DNA of 64,000 nucleotides from Proteles cristata cristata (taxonomy: Eukaryota > Chordata > Mammalia > Carnivora > Hyaenidae), in NCBI GenBank assembly GCA_017311185.1, contig JAESUZ010003089.1, positions 540,510-604,509 on the forward strand, in the 5' to 3' direction. How positions within the stretch are numbered: position 1 is the stretch's first letter; each line of letters starts with the position of its first letter. The translations under genes were made by a program, and so were the position numbers. Positions 51,301-63,392 of the stretch are shown piece by piece. The notes beneath the pieces were generated by a model, which was not told the origin of the DNA, searched no databases, and saw only the letters and a list, made by a program, of their open reading frames with translations.

Positions 51301-52343
51301 CCTTGCTTGTATTAACATTTGGCTTCAGGTGGGCGGTGACTGGAGAGTGTGGCCAGTGTGACAAACAGGACGCTTCAGGGAAGTGTGGACGTTTGAAATG
51401 AAGGCTCTGTAGCAAATACTCACCTGTTCTGAGATGCACTCACTTTGCAGAGGAAGGTGGGGGGTGGGGTAGAGAGACCCACCCTGTGATCTTGTTGTTT
51501 TGTGAGATAGGAAGTTGCATCAAAAGCCCTGAAATCCGGTGAATCTGAAATCTGAGGACACGCACGTGGCCCGGAGTGTGAAGTCCCCACAGCATCTGTG
51601 CGCCCTCGACGTCTGCCTGCGCGTTGAATCAAGCCCGAGAGCCACGTGTACTTACCTTTATTCTTTGCTTTGTCTCCAGGGAGTAAGAAGGGGTCTGAGA
51701 GAGACCCCAGCCCACACGGCGGACTCAGAAGCCAAGGCAGGTGTCACAGGAGGTGCCCGTGCGGGAATCCTGAACCGGGAGGGTCAGAGGAGCCAACGTG
51801 CTCACGACTTTTACAGCCAAAGAGTGAAGGACCGTCGAAGCTGATCATCAAAGGCTTCAGGGATGGGAGGCAAACAGGGAAAGGAAAGAAGACAGAGGTG
51901 TGACATGGGTGGGCCACGAAGGGCAAACAGGCTGAACGGCACAGACTTTGGCGGGGGGGGTGGGTGGGGGGAGGCTGGAATCCAATGTGGAAAAGCAAGC
52001 CAGGTGCCCCTTTCTCCGGCCCAGACCCCAAAGCAGAGCAAGGGCCCTGGAGGTCCGAGTTCTAACCCGGTGTCCCCACAGAGGGGACAGTGACAAGAAG
52101 CAGGTCTCCCTCGTAGCCCCAAGCAGGACGGGCCTCTCGACACGCACCGTGGTGCACGCAGTGACAGTTTCACCACGGTTTTGGTGCACGTTCATACCGC
52201 GGGCTGGCAGCAGTGGGCATGGTGTGCCCCTCTCAGTGATCCGGGTTGATCCAGAAACCTTCAGGAAAGTGGGTTGTTTGGTCCTTCAAGCCAGTAACAT
52301 TCACTTTTTTGACATGACCCATATCAAGGAACATGACGTGTGT
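51301..52343. other. Unassigned
   Basis: No gene recognised. A G-run occurs at 51951-51970. Confidence 0.4.
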
Positions 52344-52810
52344 GGGGCGCCTGGGTGGCTCCGTCAGTTAAGGCTCAGACTTCGGCTGGGGTCATGATCT
52401 CGCAGTTTGTGGGTTCAAGCTCTGCGAGCGGCTCTGTGCTGACAGCTCGGAGCCTGGAACCTGCTTCGCACGCTGTGTCTCCCCCTCTCTCTGCCCCTCC
52501 CCTGCTCGTGCGCTCTCTCTCTCTCTTTCTGTTAAAAATAAATAAACGTTGGGGCGCCTGGGTGGCTTAGTCGGTTGAGCGTCCGACTTTTGCTTGGGTC
52601 ATGATCTCGCGGTTCGTGGGTTCGAGCCCCGCGTCGGGCTCTGTGCTGACTGCCAGCTCAGAGCCTGGAGCCTGTTTCAGTCTGTCACTCCCTCTCTCTC
52701 TGACCCTCCCCTGCCCACGCTGTCTCTCTCTCTCTCCTAGAAATAAATAAAAAACATTAAAATAAATAAATAAATAAATAAATAAATAAATAGACGTTAA
52801 AAAAGGAAAT
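52344..52810 (+). mobile_element. CAN SINE, plus, interrupted by a second SINE
   Basis: The outer SINE is 52344-52550 and its tail resumes after 52795. ACGTGTGTG before it and ACGTGTGAG after it are the likely target duplication. Confidence 0.92.
52551..52795 (+). mobile_element. CAN SINE, plus, nested, with (AAAT)n tail
   Basis: Inserted in the tail of the outer SINE. AAATAAATAAACGTT before and AAATAAATAGACGTT after mark the target. The tail has about nine AAAT units. Confidence 0.94.
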
Positions 52811-53440
52811 ACAACGTGTGAGTGTACAGACACATACATCCACACTCACACTCACACGTGCACGCACACTCACGGCCATGACACACTCACACAGGCCTGG
52901 CTGCAGCTCGCCCTTCCTCCCCCGGGGATGCCCTTGGAGAAAGAGAGGCGAAAAGGATTTCGGGCACATTTGCTGGGCAACGTGTAACCAGAGCCCCCTC
53001 TTTCCCGGGCAGACCCGGCGCTCGCATCCCGCCTGCCTGGGCTGGTCACGCACAAATGCGGGTTCATGGGGCGCGGCCCCGGGGACCCTCAGTATCTCCC
53101 GGGTAACGACTGGACTTTAAAGTGTTTCACGCTCGGAACACGTCTCCGTGGGGGTGAAGGCCTCGGGGACCGATTCTGTCTCCGCACCTGAGCCTGTGTG
53201 AGGTCCCGGGGGGAGGGGCGGGGCGGGCTGTTTCCGGAAGCTTCCCCGGCTCCCCGCCCCCATCTGACAGTCCGGCTCCTCGCATTGTCTCAGACCCGCG
53301 CTGTGAGCAGCAGTGACGTGTGTACACACCCACCACTATTCTGGGCAGAGAAGGAGGGAATGGGAACAGTGAGGCCTGGACGCCTGTCGCCCCACCCGCG
53401 GTGGAGGCCGGAGGACAGAGCCCGAGCCCCACGGAGCCCG
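52811..53440. other. Unassigned, includes a CA-rich stretch
   Basis: CACACTCACACTCACACG-type imperfect repeats at 52825-52890. No gene seen. Confidence 0.4.
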
Positions 53441-53780
53441 GCGGGCGGGCAGGGGGAGTGCGCGGGGGGGGGCAGGGGGAGGGCGCCTGGAGGGGGAGCA
53501 GGGAGGGCGCCTGGAGGGGGAGGGCGCAGGGGGCGGGGGCGGGCGCAGGGGGGACAGGGGAGGGTGCGGGGGGGAGGGTGTGCAGGGGGCGAAGGGCGCA
53601 GGGGGGGGACAGGGGAGGGTGCGGGGGGGAGGGCGCAGGGGGGCGGGGGCGGGCGCAGGGGGGGACAGGGGAGGGTGCGGGGGGGAGGGCGCAGGGGGGC
53701 GGGGGCGGGCGCAGGGGGGGACAGGGGAGGGTGCGGGGGGGGAGGGCGCGGGCGGGGGACAGGGGAGGGCGCGGGCGCAG
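53441..53780 (+). repeat. G-rich minisatellite, 56-base period
   Basis: The word GACAGGGGAGGGTGCGGGGG recurs at about 53553, 53608, 53664 and 53720, giving a 55-56 base period. A shorter spacing closes the array. Predicted G-quadruplex former on the plus strand, and the source of long glycine- or proline-rich false frames. Confidence 0.93.
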
Positions 53781-55416
53781 CTCTGTCCTTTGGCTGCTGT
53801 CCCCGAGAAGTTAGGCCTCCGGGAGCCACTGGGACCACGAGGGAAGGAGACTCCGAGACAAGTCTTCTCTCTCCTGTGACCAGTTAAGCAGACGCTGCGC
53901 TCCCTGGAAGGTAACCGGTGCGCAGAGGCCCCGCAGGGGCGGAAGGCCTGGGGCCCCAGCGGCAGAGCCAGAGCCCTTGGGGGGACGTGACAGCGGCGGC
54001 CTGACGACTCGGCCCCGGGGTCTCCCTGTCGGCCCCCGGCGGGCGGACTCAGCCCTCACGCCAGACACCCCGAGCGCGCGGTCCGTGGCGGCCCGTCCCC
54101 AGCGACCCCCGAAGCGCTAGAAGCTGCTGTGAGCGAACATTTCACACCCGACTCGCTGCAGGGGTGATGGGGGTTTCTCCACGAGAAGCAACCCCCCAGC
54201 GCACAAATGACGTGTTCCTTCCAAAGCAGTGGGAAAGCTCCCAGTGCCCGGGGCCTCCTGGCTGGATGCGCAGGGGCCGCGCCAGGGGCCTCCCTCGCTG
54301 GGGTCGCGTACACCCTCCCCTTGGGGCCGGGGCGGCTGGGGGGGGGAAGACACGCTGGACTGTGGGGAGTTAGGAATGGGATGGAGAGTGGGGACGGGGG
54401 GGCACCAGGGAGCTGCCCACTATCCACCGTCCAGGCGGGCAGGGGGCCCGTCACCCCCCCCCCCCATCTGGCCCCTGGCCCGGCTCGGGAGCCGTTCAAA
54501 CCCCATCACGAAAGTGGGAGTCCGGAGAGAAATCCCGCGGCCGAGCCTGTGCGGACCAGCCAGAACCCCGCCCCCCACTCTCCTCGCGGCCCCCCACTGC
54601 CCTTTCCCCCGAACCCCTCCCCAGAGTCCCCCAGCGCCCCAGCCTGGTGGGGGCTCCCGGGCCCCCCACCCCCCACTCCCCCTGCGGCCCCCACTGCGCG
54701 CTCCCCGCTGCCCCTGCAGCGCCTGCCTTGACTCCTCAGTGTTACCCGCCTTCTACTTGTTGAAGCCTCTTTACACTAAACCCTTCCCCGGAAGCCGGGG
54801 TGCTCTCCGTCCCCCCACAGCCCGGAACACTCCAGAGCGACCCCTGGGACCCCTGTGAGTCACCAGGAGGGGAACTGAATGGGGGGGCGCCTACGCAGAA
54901 CAGCGGGAGCAGCCACAGGGCCTGGCCCAGCAGCGCCCTCGCCACACAGCCCCCAGCGTCCCTGGGGGCCCGCAGCTAGGCCATGAGGGGCACGAGCCGC
55001 TGGCAGAAATCGAACCCGGGTCTGAGAGCGGCGCCCTGGGGACCATAGACCCAGGAGGCAGCCACCGCGTCACCCGCTGCCCGCTCGGCCCCTGGTGCTG
55101 TGTCGCAGTCGGTCCACGGGAAGTCTGGGGAGTCGCGGGGGCTCCCTGCAGTCCCCTCCGGGGTCCCGCGCTCATCTGGCCGCTGGCAGAACTCCGCTTG
55201 TGGGGCTGAGCCCCCGCTGTGCTTGCTGGGGTCAGCTGGGACCCCTCTCTGCCTCCGGAGGCTGCCCCATCCTGCCCCCTCCTCTCCTGCAGGCTCCCCC
55301 ACACCTAGGAGCCCCCCCGCTGGGACTCGGCCATCAGCGCCCCTGCACATCCTTGCTCACCAAGCACCCGAGCAAGTGTGCGACCTGGTGACCAGGACCA
55401 GAGTCCAGAGGGATTT
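53781..55416. other. Unassigned GC-rich sequence
   Basis: CpG-rich at 53880-54120. A minus frame at 54945-54742 starts MARALLGQALWLLPLFCVGA, signal-peptide-like, but has no following exon with cysteines, so I do not call a gene. Confidence 0.45.
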
Positions 55417-55523
55417 GGGGCGCCTAGCCGGCCCAGTCAGATCAAACAACTTGATCTCAGGGTTGTGAGTTCAAGCCCCATGCTGGGTGTGGAGATCACT
55501 TAAAAATAAATTTAAAAAAATTT
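55417..55523 (+). mobile_element. Short carnivore SINE variant, plus
   Basis: GGGGCGCCTAGCCGGCCCAG head, GGGTTGTGAGTTCAAGCCCC, then CTGGGTGTGGAGATCACTTA and an A-rich tail. It lacks the long SINE body. Confidence 0.85.
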
Positions 55524-55525
55524 TT

Positions 55526-55759
55526 GGGGTTCCTGGGTGGCTCAGTCAGTTAAGCGTCCAACTTCAGCTCAGGTCATGATCTCACGGTTCGTGGGTTCGA
55601 GCCCCACGTCGGGCTCTGTGTTGACAGTTTAGAGCCTGGAGCCTGTTTCAGATTCTGTCTCCCTCTCTCTGCCCCTCCCCTGCTCACGCTGTCTCTATCT
55701 CTCTCTCCCTCAGAAATAAATAAAAAATATTTTAAAATAAATAAACATAAAATTTTTTT
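55526..55759 (+). mobile_element. CAN SINE, plus
   Basis: Directly follows the short variant. Head GGGGTTCCTGGGTGGCTCAG, tail AGAAATAAATAAAAAATATT. Confidence 0.93.
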
Positions 55760-55953
55760 TAATGTTTATTTATTTTTGAGAGAGAGAGAGAGTGTGAGTG
55801 GAGGGATGAGCAGAGAGGGAGACACAGAACCTGAAGCAGCTCCAGCTCCAAGCTGTCAGCACAGAGCCCAACACAGGGCTCGAACCCGCGGACCGCGCAA
55901 TCATGTCCTGAGCAAGAACCAGACACATAACCGACTAAGCCACCCAGGCGCTG
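55760..55953 (-). mobile_element. CAN SINE, minus
   Basis: Tail to tail with the preceding SINE. Its head end is truncated (CAGCGCCTGGGTGGCTTAG). Confidence 0.9.
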
Positions 55954-55959
55954 TCAAAA

Positions 55960-56172
55960 TAAATATTTAAATATTTATTTATTTATTTATTTTGAGAGAG
56001 AGAGAGAGAGTGAATAGGGAAGGGGGAGCGGAGAGAGAGAGAGAATCCCAAGCAGGTTCTGCACTGTCAGCACAGAGCCGGACACAGGGCTCAAACTCAC
56101 AAACCGTGAGATCAGGACCCGAGCTGAAGGGAAGAGTCAGAGGCTTAACCTACCGAGCCACTCAGGAGCCCC
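55960..56172 (-). mobile_element. Old CAN SINE, minus
   Basis: Diverged, with an AATCCCAAGCAGGTTCTGC body and head GGGGCTCCTGAGTGGCTCG. Its tail carries the repeated ATTTATTT words. Confidence 0.88.
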
Positions 56173-57298
56173 TAAAAATAAAATCTTTAAAAAAAAAATC
56201 TTGGGATTTGAATTCTGTGCACCAGCACCCTGACCGAGGGAGGCGTCAGATCGTCCTGGGACCAGAAACGCGGCCGGTGTCGCGGGCGGTGGCAGAAGCC
56301 GGTGGCAGGGACGGAGCAGCCCCGCCGGCTCCCCCAGGGTGTGAGCGGCTCAGCAGGTGGCCGTGCGGCCCCGACACAGCAGGCTGCCGGCCGCGCCCCC
56401 TGACCCCTGTGCAGTGACCCCCCCCAGCCACCGCGGGTCCCGCGGGAAGGTCGAGGAAGACCCGAGCGCCTCCCGCAGACACCCACCAAAGCTCCCACTG
56501 CCCCCCCAGAGGGGACAGAGGCCGGGCCTCGGTCAGACCCCAGGGCGAGACCTGTGGGTCCCAGAACGCGCCGGCACGTGGGTGGGGAGACCGAGCGCCC
56601 CGGGCTGCAAACTGCGCCTGGTAATGCTGCCCGGCCCACCGCCAGCGGAGGAGGGGGGGACGCGGCTCCGGGGGAGCAGTGCCCCCGCGACAGGCCGACC
56701 CGCTAAGTGAGAGGGGGGCGGGGGGGCACGGGGGGGGGGCCGCGCTGACCTCAGCTCGTGGGCGACGGAAGCAGAACGCAGCCCCGGACCCGCTCAGCCC
56801 CCGGACTTGATTCTTCTGTGCAGGAGCACGTTCTCACCGCCTCCGGGGCTGAAGGGCCAGGGACACGCCTGTGACACCAAATACCACACCGAGTGTGGCC
56901 CCATCACCCAGCAAGGGGGTGGCCCTGTCAGTCCTGACCTACGAACGCTGAGCGGGGGAGATGCGCCTGCCGCCCCCAGGGCGGGTGTCGTCCCTCAGCT
57001 GGCGGCTCGCGGCTCGGGGCAGGCGGGGGACCCATGGCCACAGTCCCTGGAGGCACGCGGGCCCTCGAGTGGGAGTGACGCCGTGCCACCTCCCCCACAG
57101 GTGTGGGACGGGGTCCTGCACCCCCAGGGTGATCCGCGGGCACGAACGAGCAGGGACCCTCGGTGGCCCCACTCGCCGCCAGCCAGCCCGGGCTGTCAGC
57201 ACCCGGCTCGGGGCTGTACTCACCGTCTGGGCGTTTTCCCGATAACCTGAGAGAAACGACACTTTAGAAATATGGGGCTTTTTAAATACCAAGTTAAG
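56173..57298. other. Unassigned, CpG-rich
   Basis: CpG-rich at 56230-56800 with G-runs near 56710-56740. Frames up to 150 codons overlap on both strands. No domain. Confidence 0.45.
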
Positions 57299-57501
57299 GG
57301 GCAGTAGCTCGGTTAGGTGAGCGTCCAGTCTCGGTTCAGGTCACGGCCTCTAGGTTCATAGGCTCGAGCCTTGCATCCACCAGGCTCTGTGCTGACGGCT
57401 CAGAGCCCGGAGCCCGCCTCACATCCTCCGTCTCCTCTCTCCGCCCCTCCCCTGCTCACACTCTGTCTCTCAAAGATAAATAAACAGTAAAAAAAAAAAA
57501 A
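57299..57501 (+). mobile_element. Old CAN SINE, plus
   Basis: Decayed head (GGGGCAGTAGCTCGG) but clear CAGGCTCTGTGCTGACGGC body and poly(A). Confidence 0.87.
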
Positions 57502-58154
57502 TTCGATACAGACGGAGAACAGACTGGTGGTTGTCAGAGGCAGGGAAGACACGGGATGGCAGACATGAGCTGTTTTTGTTGGATCTTTTAGTTTAAATAC
57601 ATTGTTTCTCTCTCTCTCTCTCTCTCTTAAATAGTGAAGTCCTGGACTAGGGGCATAGCAGCTGGACCAAAGGCCTGGGAAGTTTCTGGAGACATTCAGA
57701 GGCAGGACATCTGGGATTGGCCAGTGGGCTCACGCGGGGCTCCGGGCACCGGGGTAACGAGGCGGCGGCTTTGAAACTGTAAAAACTCCGTACCTCAGGC
57801 GGGACCCCAGGAACAGGGCAGCGCGGGCGGGGGTGGCCTGGCGCCGATCACCCACCCGCTCCAGAACTAGGGCTCCCACGCCTGGACGTCAGCCGCTGCC
57901 GCCCCTGTGCCCCGGGCCACAGGCTCCTGAGCCTCCTCCCACACCAAGTGAGTGACCTGGGCCCGACCTCCACGGCCTCGGAAGCCTGACCGTGGTGGAG
58001 GGCCCCCCACACCCCTGCTTCTCTCCACAGCCACCTGCCCTTCAGGCCACCACGCGCTCCAGTCTGCACTGCCCTGTCCCCATGTCCCCGCTGCCGCCTG
58101 GTCCCCCGGGGCCTGATGCTTGCTTTCTTCTTTCTCTTTCTTTCTTTCCTCTTT
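57502..58154. other. Unassigned, with a short L1-like piece and (CT)n
   Basis: GGTGGTTGTCAGAGGCAGGG at about 57530 resembles sense L1 3' UTR. A (TC)n run lies at 57607-57628. No gene seen. Confidence 0.4.
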
Positions 58155-58364
58155 TTTAAAAATGTTTAATGTTTATATATTTTTGGGAGACAGAAACAGA
58201 GCGTGAGTGGGGGAGGGTCAGAGAGAGGGAGACGCAGAACCCAAAGCAGGTTCCAGGCTCTGAGCTGTCAGCACAGAGCCCGACGCAGGTTTCAAATCCG
58301 CCAACAGTGAGATCATGACCTGAGCGAAGCTGGACGCCTAACCGACTGAGTCTCCCAGGGGCCC
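58155..58364 (-). mobile_element. CAN SINE, minus
   Basis: Moderately diverged, head GGGCCCCTGGGAGACTCAG. Confidence 0.9.
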
Positions 58365-58629
58365 TTGATTCTTTTTGTTTTGTTTTCCCACGCCAACGGG
58401 TCACGTGGTAAGGTCGTAAGAAGGTGTGGGGGAGGCACGGGTCCCACAATGGCGTGAACGCCCAGTCATCATGCTCACGAACTACAGAAAGATCCCGGAG
58501 CCCGATCCTAAGTGTGAGGGTGACCGATCCTGCCGAGGACGGCCCGGGGTCAGCCCGGGGATGGAGAGGAGCCAGCCCAGCACCGGCGCACTGGGAGACG
58601 TGCCCCAAAGCCCATGCCACCGGGGGCCT
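58365..58629. other. Unassigned
   Basis: No gene seen. Confidence 0.35.
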
Positions 58630-58940
58630 CCGCCCGTGACCTGGTTAGGAAATAGGGTCTTTGCAGGTGTGGTCACGGTCACAGTGAGGACTGAAGTGAG
58701 GCATCCTGGACGCGGGCGGGCCCTCCATCCGACGGGAGTGTCCTTGTAAGAGACAGAGAAGGGCTCACAGAGACACGGGAGGCCAGGTGGAGACAGGGCA
58801 GGGACGGAGGGACGTGGTCACAAGCCAGGGGCACCAGGAGCCCCAGCAGCTGGAAGACGCAGGAAGCATCCTTCCCCAGGGGCTCAGAGGGAGCACGGCC
58901 CCCCACACCCTGAGTTCCGCGTCTGGCCTCCATACTGGGG
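58630..58940 (+). mobile_element. MLT1-like LTR (MaLR)
   Basis: GGAAATAGGGTCTTTGCAGG, GGAGTGTCCTTGTAAGAGAC, AGGGACGTGGTCACAAGCCA, CAGAGGGAGCACGGCCCC and TGGCCTCCATACTG occur in the order found in MLT1-type LTRs as I know them. Better preserved than the copy at 7905. Confidence 0.8.
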
Positions 58941-59695
58941 GAGGGTGGACCTCTGTCGTCTGCGGGGCTTTGTCACAGCCCAGGACGCCGACACATCCCA
59001 GGGCCTCAGCTCGCACATCGCGGTCGCCAGGGCCCCGCAGAGGCCAGCTGCCCTCAGCATCCTTCTCTGCTCCGGCTCTGCCTGTGGCCTCTGGGGTCCA
59101 GGGCCCCTCAAAACCCTGTTCTCTGCCCCCAGGACACCTCCTTTCTCCTCACATTCACCCCCCCCCCAGTGAGAGTCAGGCTCATCCCTCCATTCGCTGG
59201 GACAGGATAGGACAGGCCTCCTGCCCTGGAGTGACCTTTTCAGCACAAACTTGGCCCGTTCCCCCGGGGACAGTGACTCCCATCCACGGGAGGAGGGGGG
59301 GCCTCAGGAAGGAGTCCTCCTGGCAGAAAGACAAGTCACGTGTTCATAACGGGGGCCGCAGCTCAGCCCTGCGTGGGGAGGGGTCTGCTCTGGTTTGTTT
59401 AGCGTGAGGGTATTCTGATACTTGAGGGGCACAGAGTGGACTTTTACTCACGGTCCCTGGTCTACGACACCCACTCCTCGCTGGTCCCTACACACCCTTC
59501 GTTTCTTTCTTTCTTTTTAATAATGTGACAACCTTCTGCGAGCCACCAGCCAGCGGGAAGACTCACACTTTGACACCAAGGCACTGCAGCCTGTGTGACC
59601 GTTCTCAGTCCCCTCTGCACCCCTGCGCGCCCCTGCCTCCTGTCCTGCGGGAGCGACACCGCGCTCTGGAATCTTCCCGATCGTTCTCATTCTCC
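58941..59695. other. Unassigned
   Basis: GC-rich until about 59390. No gene recognised. Confidence 0.4.
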
Positions 59696-59696
59696 C

Positions 59697-59845
59697 CAGA
59701 TAGATGACTGATAGAGACGGACAGATGGACGGGTGGGTGTATAGCCAGGTAGCTTACAGTTAGCTAGATGGATGGATAGACAGATGGACGGATGGACGGA
59801 CAGGTGGATGTTAGGTAGATGACAGATACGCAGATAGATGACATA
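59697..59845 (+). repeat. (GATG/GACG/GATA)n tetranucleotide repeat
   Basis: Imperfect GATAGATG, GATGGACG and TAGATGAC units. Confidence 0.9.
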
Positions 59846-60364
59846 GAGCTTTATCGTCTGTGAACTTGTGCTGTCCTGTCGCACTTCGATAGAACAATGG
59901 TGTGAAGCGCTTCACACACGAGCATCGGCCTCCCGGCCCGCACGGGGACTCACGCCAGCTCTCTCTGCTGGGGCTCCACGCCCCGCACCGGCTACAGCCC
60001 CTTATCACGTGATGCGTCCCAGCTCATCAACCCCACCCCGGCCATGGTCACCTGGGCTCCCAGACGGCTGCTCTGTGCGCAGGGCGACCATACACCTTCT
60101 GTCACGTGAGCCGTCTCACTGGGCGATGTGGAGCCACCGCGTGGCTCTGGGAACAGACTCTTCAGAGAATGCGCCACGTGTCCCCGGGCGGCTGTTCCGC
60201 AGCATCTCCACCGCCCGGTGTGCAGGGGAATCTGGCCGTGCACGTGGCCCCGTCCCGTGGCCCCCGTCCTCAGGCTCGTGAACGCTTGCTCCCCTGGGGG
60301 CACGAGCCTGGGGTTGGCGTCCCTGGTGACGCGTGAGGCCGGACACCTCTTTGCCATGAGCACC
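59846..60364. other. Unassigned
   Basis: No gene recognised. Confidence 0.35.
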
Positions 60365-60458
60365 GCGTCGACGGGCAGCCCGGCGCAGGCCCAGGCGGGC
60401 GCTTGGCTGCGTCGACGGGCAGCCCGGCGCAGGCCCAGGCGGGCGCTTGGCTGCGTCA
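60365..60458 (+). repeat. 44-base tandem duplication
   Basis: Two identical 44-base units starting GCGTCGACGGGCAGCC at 60365 and 60409, plus the first six bases of a third. Confidence 0.95.
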
Positions 60459-63155
60459 GGAGCGCTCAGTGAGGAACCCTGAGGATCTGAAGGTGCGGTA
60501 ACCATGGTGATCACTGCCTGGGACCCTGGGGACGCCCACCAAAGAATGACTTCACTTCTGATCAGCTAATCTTCAGGTCTTCCTGCCGTGCTCGCTCGGG
60601 TGGACGAGCTCTCCCCTCGGAGGTCCCCCGGGTCTCCCCAGGGTCAGGGCCCCGACCTTCTTGCCTCAGGCAGGTGTCAGTTTGTCTTTCTGATCGTCCG
60701 TGCGTCTCCTTGCCCAGCTGGGGCCACGTGTTGCTCTGTTCCCACGTTAGGGACAAAGGCCCAGTGCTCTGGAGGGGCTGGAGCAGGGCCCTGGGGGTTC
60801 CCTTCGGAACAGGGAGACCGGGCAGGAGGCAGTGGGGGGTGGGGGGGCCGGGAGGAAGGCCACAGCTGCCACCCTCACAGCCGCCCCGTCAGCCCCTCTT
60901 CTCGGTGACCCGTGGCTCACGACCTGCCGCTGAGGTGAGTCCTTCTTCCATACTCCGCTCACTCATCTTTCATTTTACTCATTCGTTCAGCAAAATTGCC
61001 AACGGCCTGCAGGGGGACTGGCCTGGGAGGCGCGTGCAGGGGTCTGGGTCCAGGGAAGGGCTGGGGTCGCTGCTCTCAGTGAGCGACCCCTCAGCAAGCA
61101 GCCCGCCTGGGAGGAGGGGGGGGGAGCCTGCCTAATGGTGACACCCTCCCCACGCGGGTGGGCAAACAGCCGGGTGCTCCCTGGGCCAAGCAGAAGCAGC
61201 CGCTGCAGCCCCAGCCTCGCCCCTGCGCCCAGACCCTCCCACATAGACGCTGGAGAGGCTCCCAGGCCCCTCCCTGGCCTTCACCGGGCAGTGCTCCCCG
61301 GCTGCTCCCAGCCACCCGACCAGTGCCAAGACCGGTGTGGGATCCAGGGGTCTCGGGCACAGGGGTGGGGGGAGCGGGTGGCACTTGCCTGGAGCCTAGG
61401 AATTCTGGAACTTCCACAACGGCGGTGGTGTGACACGCACCTCGCCCACAGCCCCTCTTCCTCCTCCTCTACAGGAGGGCCCCACCCACCATCTCCCCTT
61501 CCTCCAGGAAGTCCTCCGGGGTGCCCCGTGGGTACCCGTTCCACCTGTGCCAACCCCCTCCTCACCTGTGCCCTCACCTGGCGCCCCTTCCCAGGCCAGC
61601 AGGGGCCGCCCCTTCCCTCAGTCCTCACTCTCTCCGCCACCCAGCTGTCCCCTCCCAGCATCTCTGAACCCTGCCGGCCTGGACAGGCACCGCCCACCCT
61701 GTCACACGCCCCTGACCGCGAACCTCCAGGCCCTCCCCTGGCTCCACACGGTGGCCCTTCTGAGAGCGTGGATCTGAGCCCATGACATGACGCCAGTCAG
61801 CTCTTCGCTGCCCACAGGCTGGACTTCAAAGGTGTCCAGGCCAGACTGGGTCCCTGAAATTGGGACTCCCCGGGCTTGAACTCCATCAGTCGTTGTCCAC
61901 CCTGCCCCCTGAGAAGCTTGCTGGCGCAGGACCCACCTGCCAGCCCCCCCACCCCGAAAGCTCAGGGCCCGCAGCACGTGGTCTCCCCGGGAGGGGCCGG
62001 GGCCCCTGCCCAAGGTTAGCAGCACTCACGTTTTGCAGGGCTCGGCTGCCCGCAGTGCCCTGGGGCCCCAGGAGACAGAGCACCCAGGCGGGGGGGGGGG
62101 GCCGAGGGACACCAGACACAGACCGGGTCAAACGAGGCACCTGCGTCCTCAGGGGGCTGGGGACACAGGCCAGGAGGAAGGCCACCAGGGCGGGCGCACC
62201 TGGAGAGGCTGCACTTCAGTCTCAAGTCCCAGGGAGGGGGATGGTGGGAGAGGGGCAGGGTCCAGGGCGAGCCCCAAGTCCACCCCCACCCCCAGCTCCA
62301 CCCCCCTGCCGGGACCAGCACTCTGCCAGCCCAGCAGCACTCCGCCTGCAAACACGGCCCCTCGCCCGAGAGCTGGGCGTGTCCCCGCGTCACAGACAAA
62401 CCCGGCCCAAGGGGTGCAGGGCTTGGTCCCGATCACACAGCAAGAGGCATCTGAGCCCAGGCGTGTCCTGCAAACCCCACGGAGGTTTCCGTATGTCCGT
62501 GTCTTACCTACCTCTTCCGGGTCTGCTTCCTCGGGGGTCTACCCGGGCTGAGAGCAGCGCAAAGGAAGAGGAGACAGACAGACAGGCAGACAGACAGACG
62601 CTATGAGAGGGACGGGTCCAGCACCCACGGGTGAGGAGGTGGGAGGCCGGCACAGGGCACCCACTGACCCTACCGCTGCCCTGGGCCCACACCAGAGGCC
62701 CCCCGGACGCCCCCAGGAAGCCCTGGGGAAGGGGAACGCCCCCGCCCCCGCCCCCCCAGCCAGACTGCTCTCCAGAGTGGCTGTGGCCGTGTCCTCTGTG
62801 AGGCTGCCGAGATGCTGGGCGCCCGTCCGGTGAAGTCGTCCGAAGGACTAGAGACAGATCGCAGGCACGAACGTGATGCGGCTCTCCTGACGGCCGGGGG
62901 TCAGGCGGTGGGCGACAAGAATGCGGCACCATGACCCACCTCGGCTCTTTTGTCACAAACGCCGAGGTGCTTCACCGCTCGGAGATGGGCGACAGAACCC
63001 GCTGCATTAACTACTATTAAATGAGCAGATACGGAATTATATCAATAAACGGTGAAAGGGTATTTCTTTAAAACTCATCAGCCATTTCTAATAAAAAAAA
63101 TATAATTGAAGTATGAATAAGTAAATAGTCGACGCTGAATAAAGACTGGTTTTCA
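60459..63155. other. Unassigned GC-rich sequence
   Basis: Contains a (CAGA)n tract at 62572-62600, a G-run at 62090-62102 and an A+T-rich part after 62990. Open frames up to 248 codons overlap on both strands without domains. Confidence 0.45.
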
Positions 63156-63156
63156 G

Positions 63157-63376
63157 GGGCGCCTGGGTGGCTTAGTCAGTTAAGCATCCGACTTTCGCTT
63201 GGCTCATGATCTCGCGGTTCGTGGGTTCGAGCCCCGCGTCGGGCTCTGTGCTGACTGCCAGCTCAGAGCCTGAGCCTGTTTCAGTCTGTGACTCCCTCTC
63301 TCTCTGACCCTCCTCTGCTCACACTGTCTCTCTTTCCTAGAAATAAATAAAACATTAAAAAAATTAAAAAAAAAAA
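63157..63376 (+). mobile_element. CAN SINE, plus, perfect target-site duplication
   Basis: Flanked by AAAGACTGGTTTTCAG at 63141-63156 and 63377-63392, 16 identical bases. Near-consensus body and long poly(A). Among the youngest in the window. Confidence 0.97.
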
Positions 63377-63392
63377 AAAGACTGGTTTTCAG

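Noticed and set aside
53198..53887. 229-codon glycine-rich plus frame and its proline-rich mirror
   Set aside because: Both are readings of the 56-base minisatellite.
54742..54945. Signal-peptide-like MARALLGQALWLLPLFC frame as a third LY6 gene
   Set aside because: No following exon with CxxC or CC....CN cysteine pattern was found on the minus strand.
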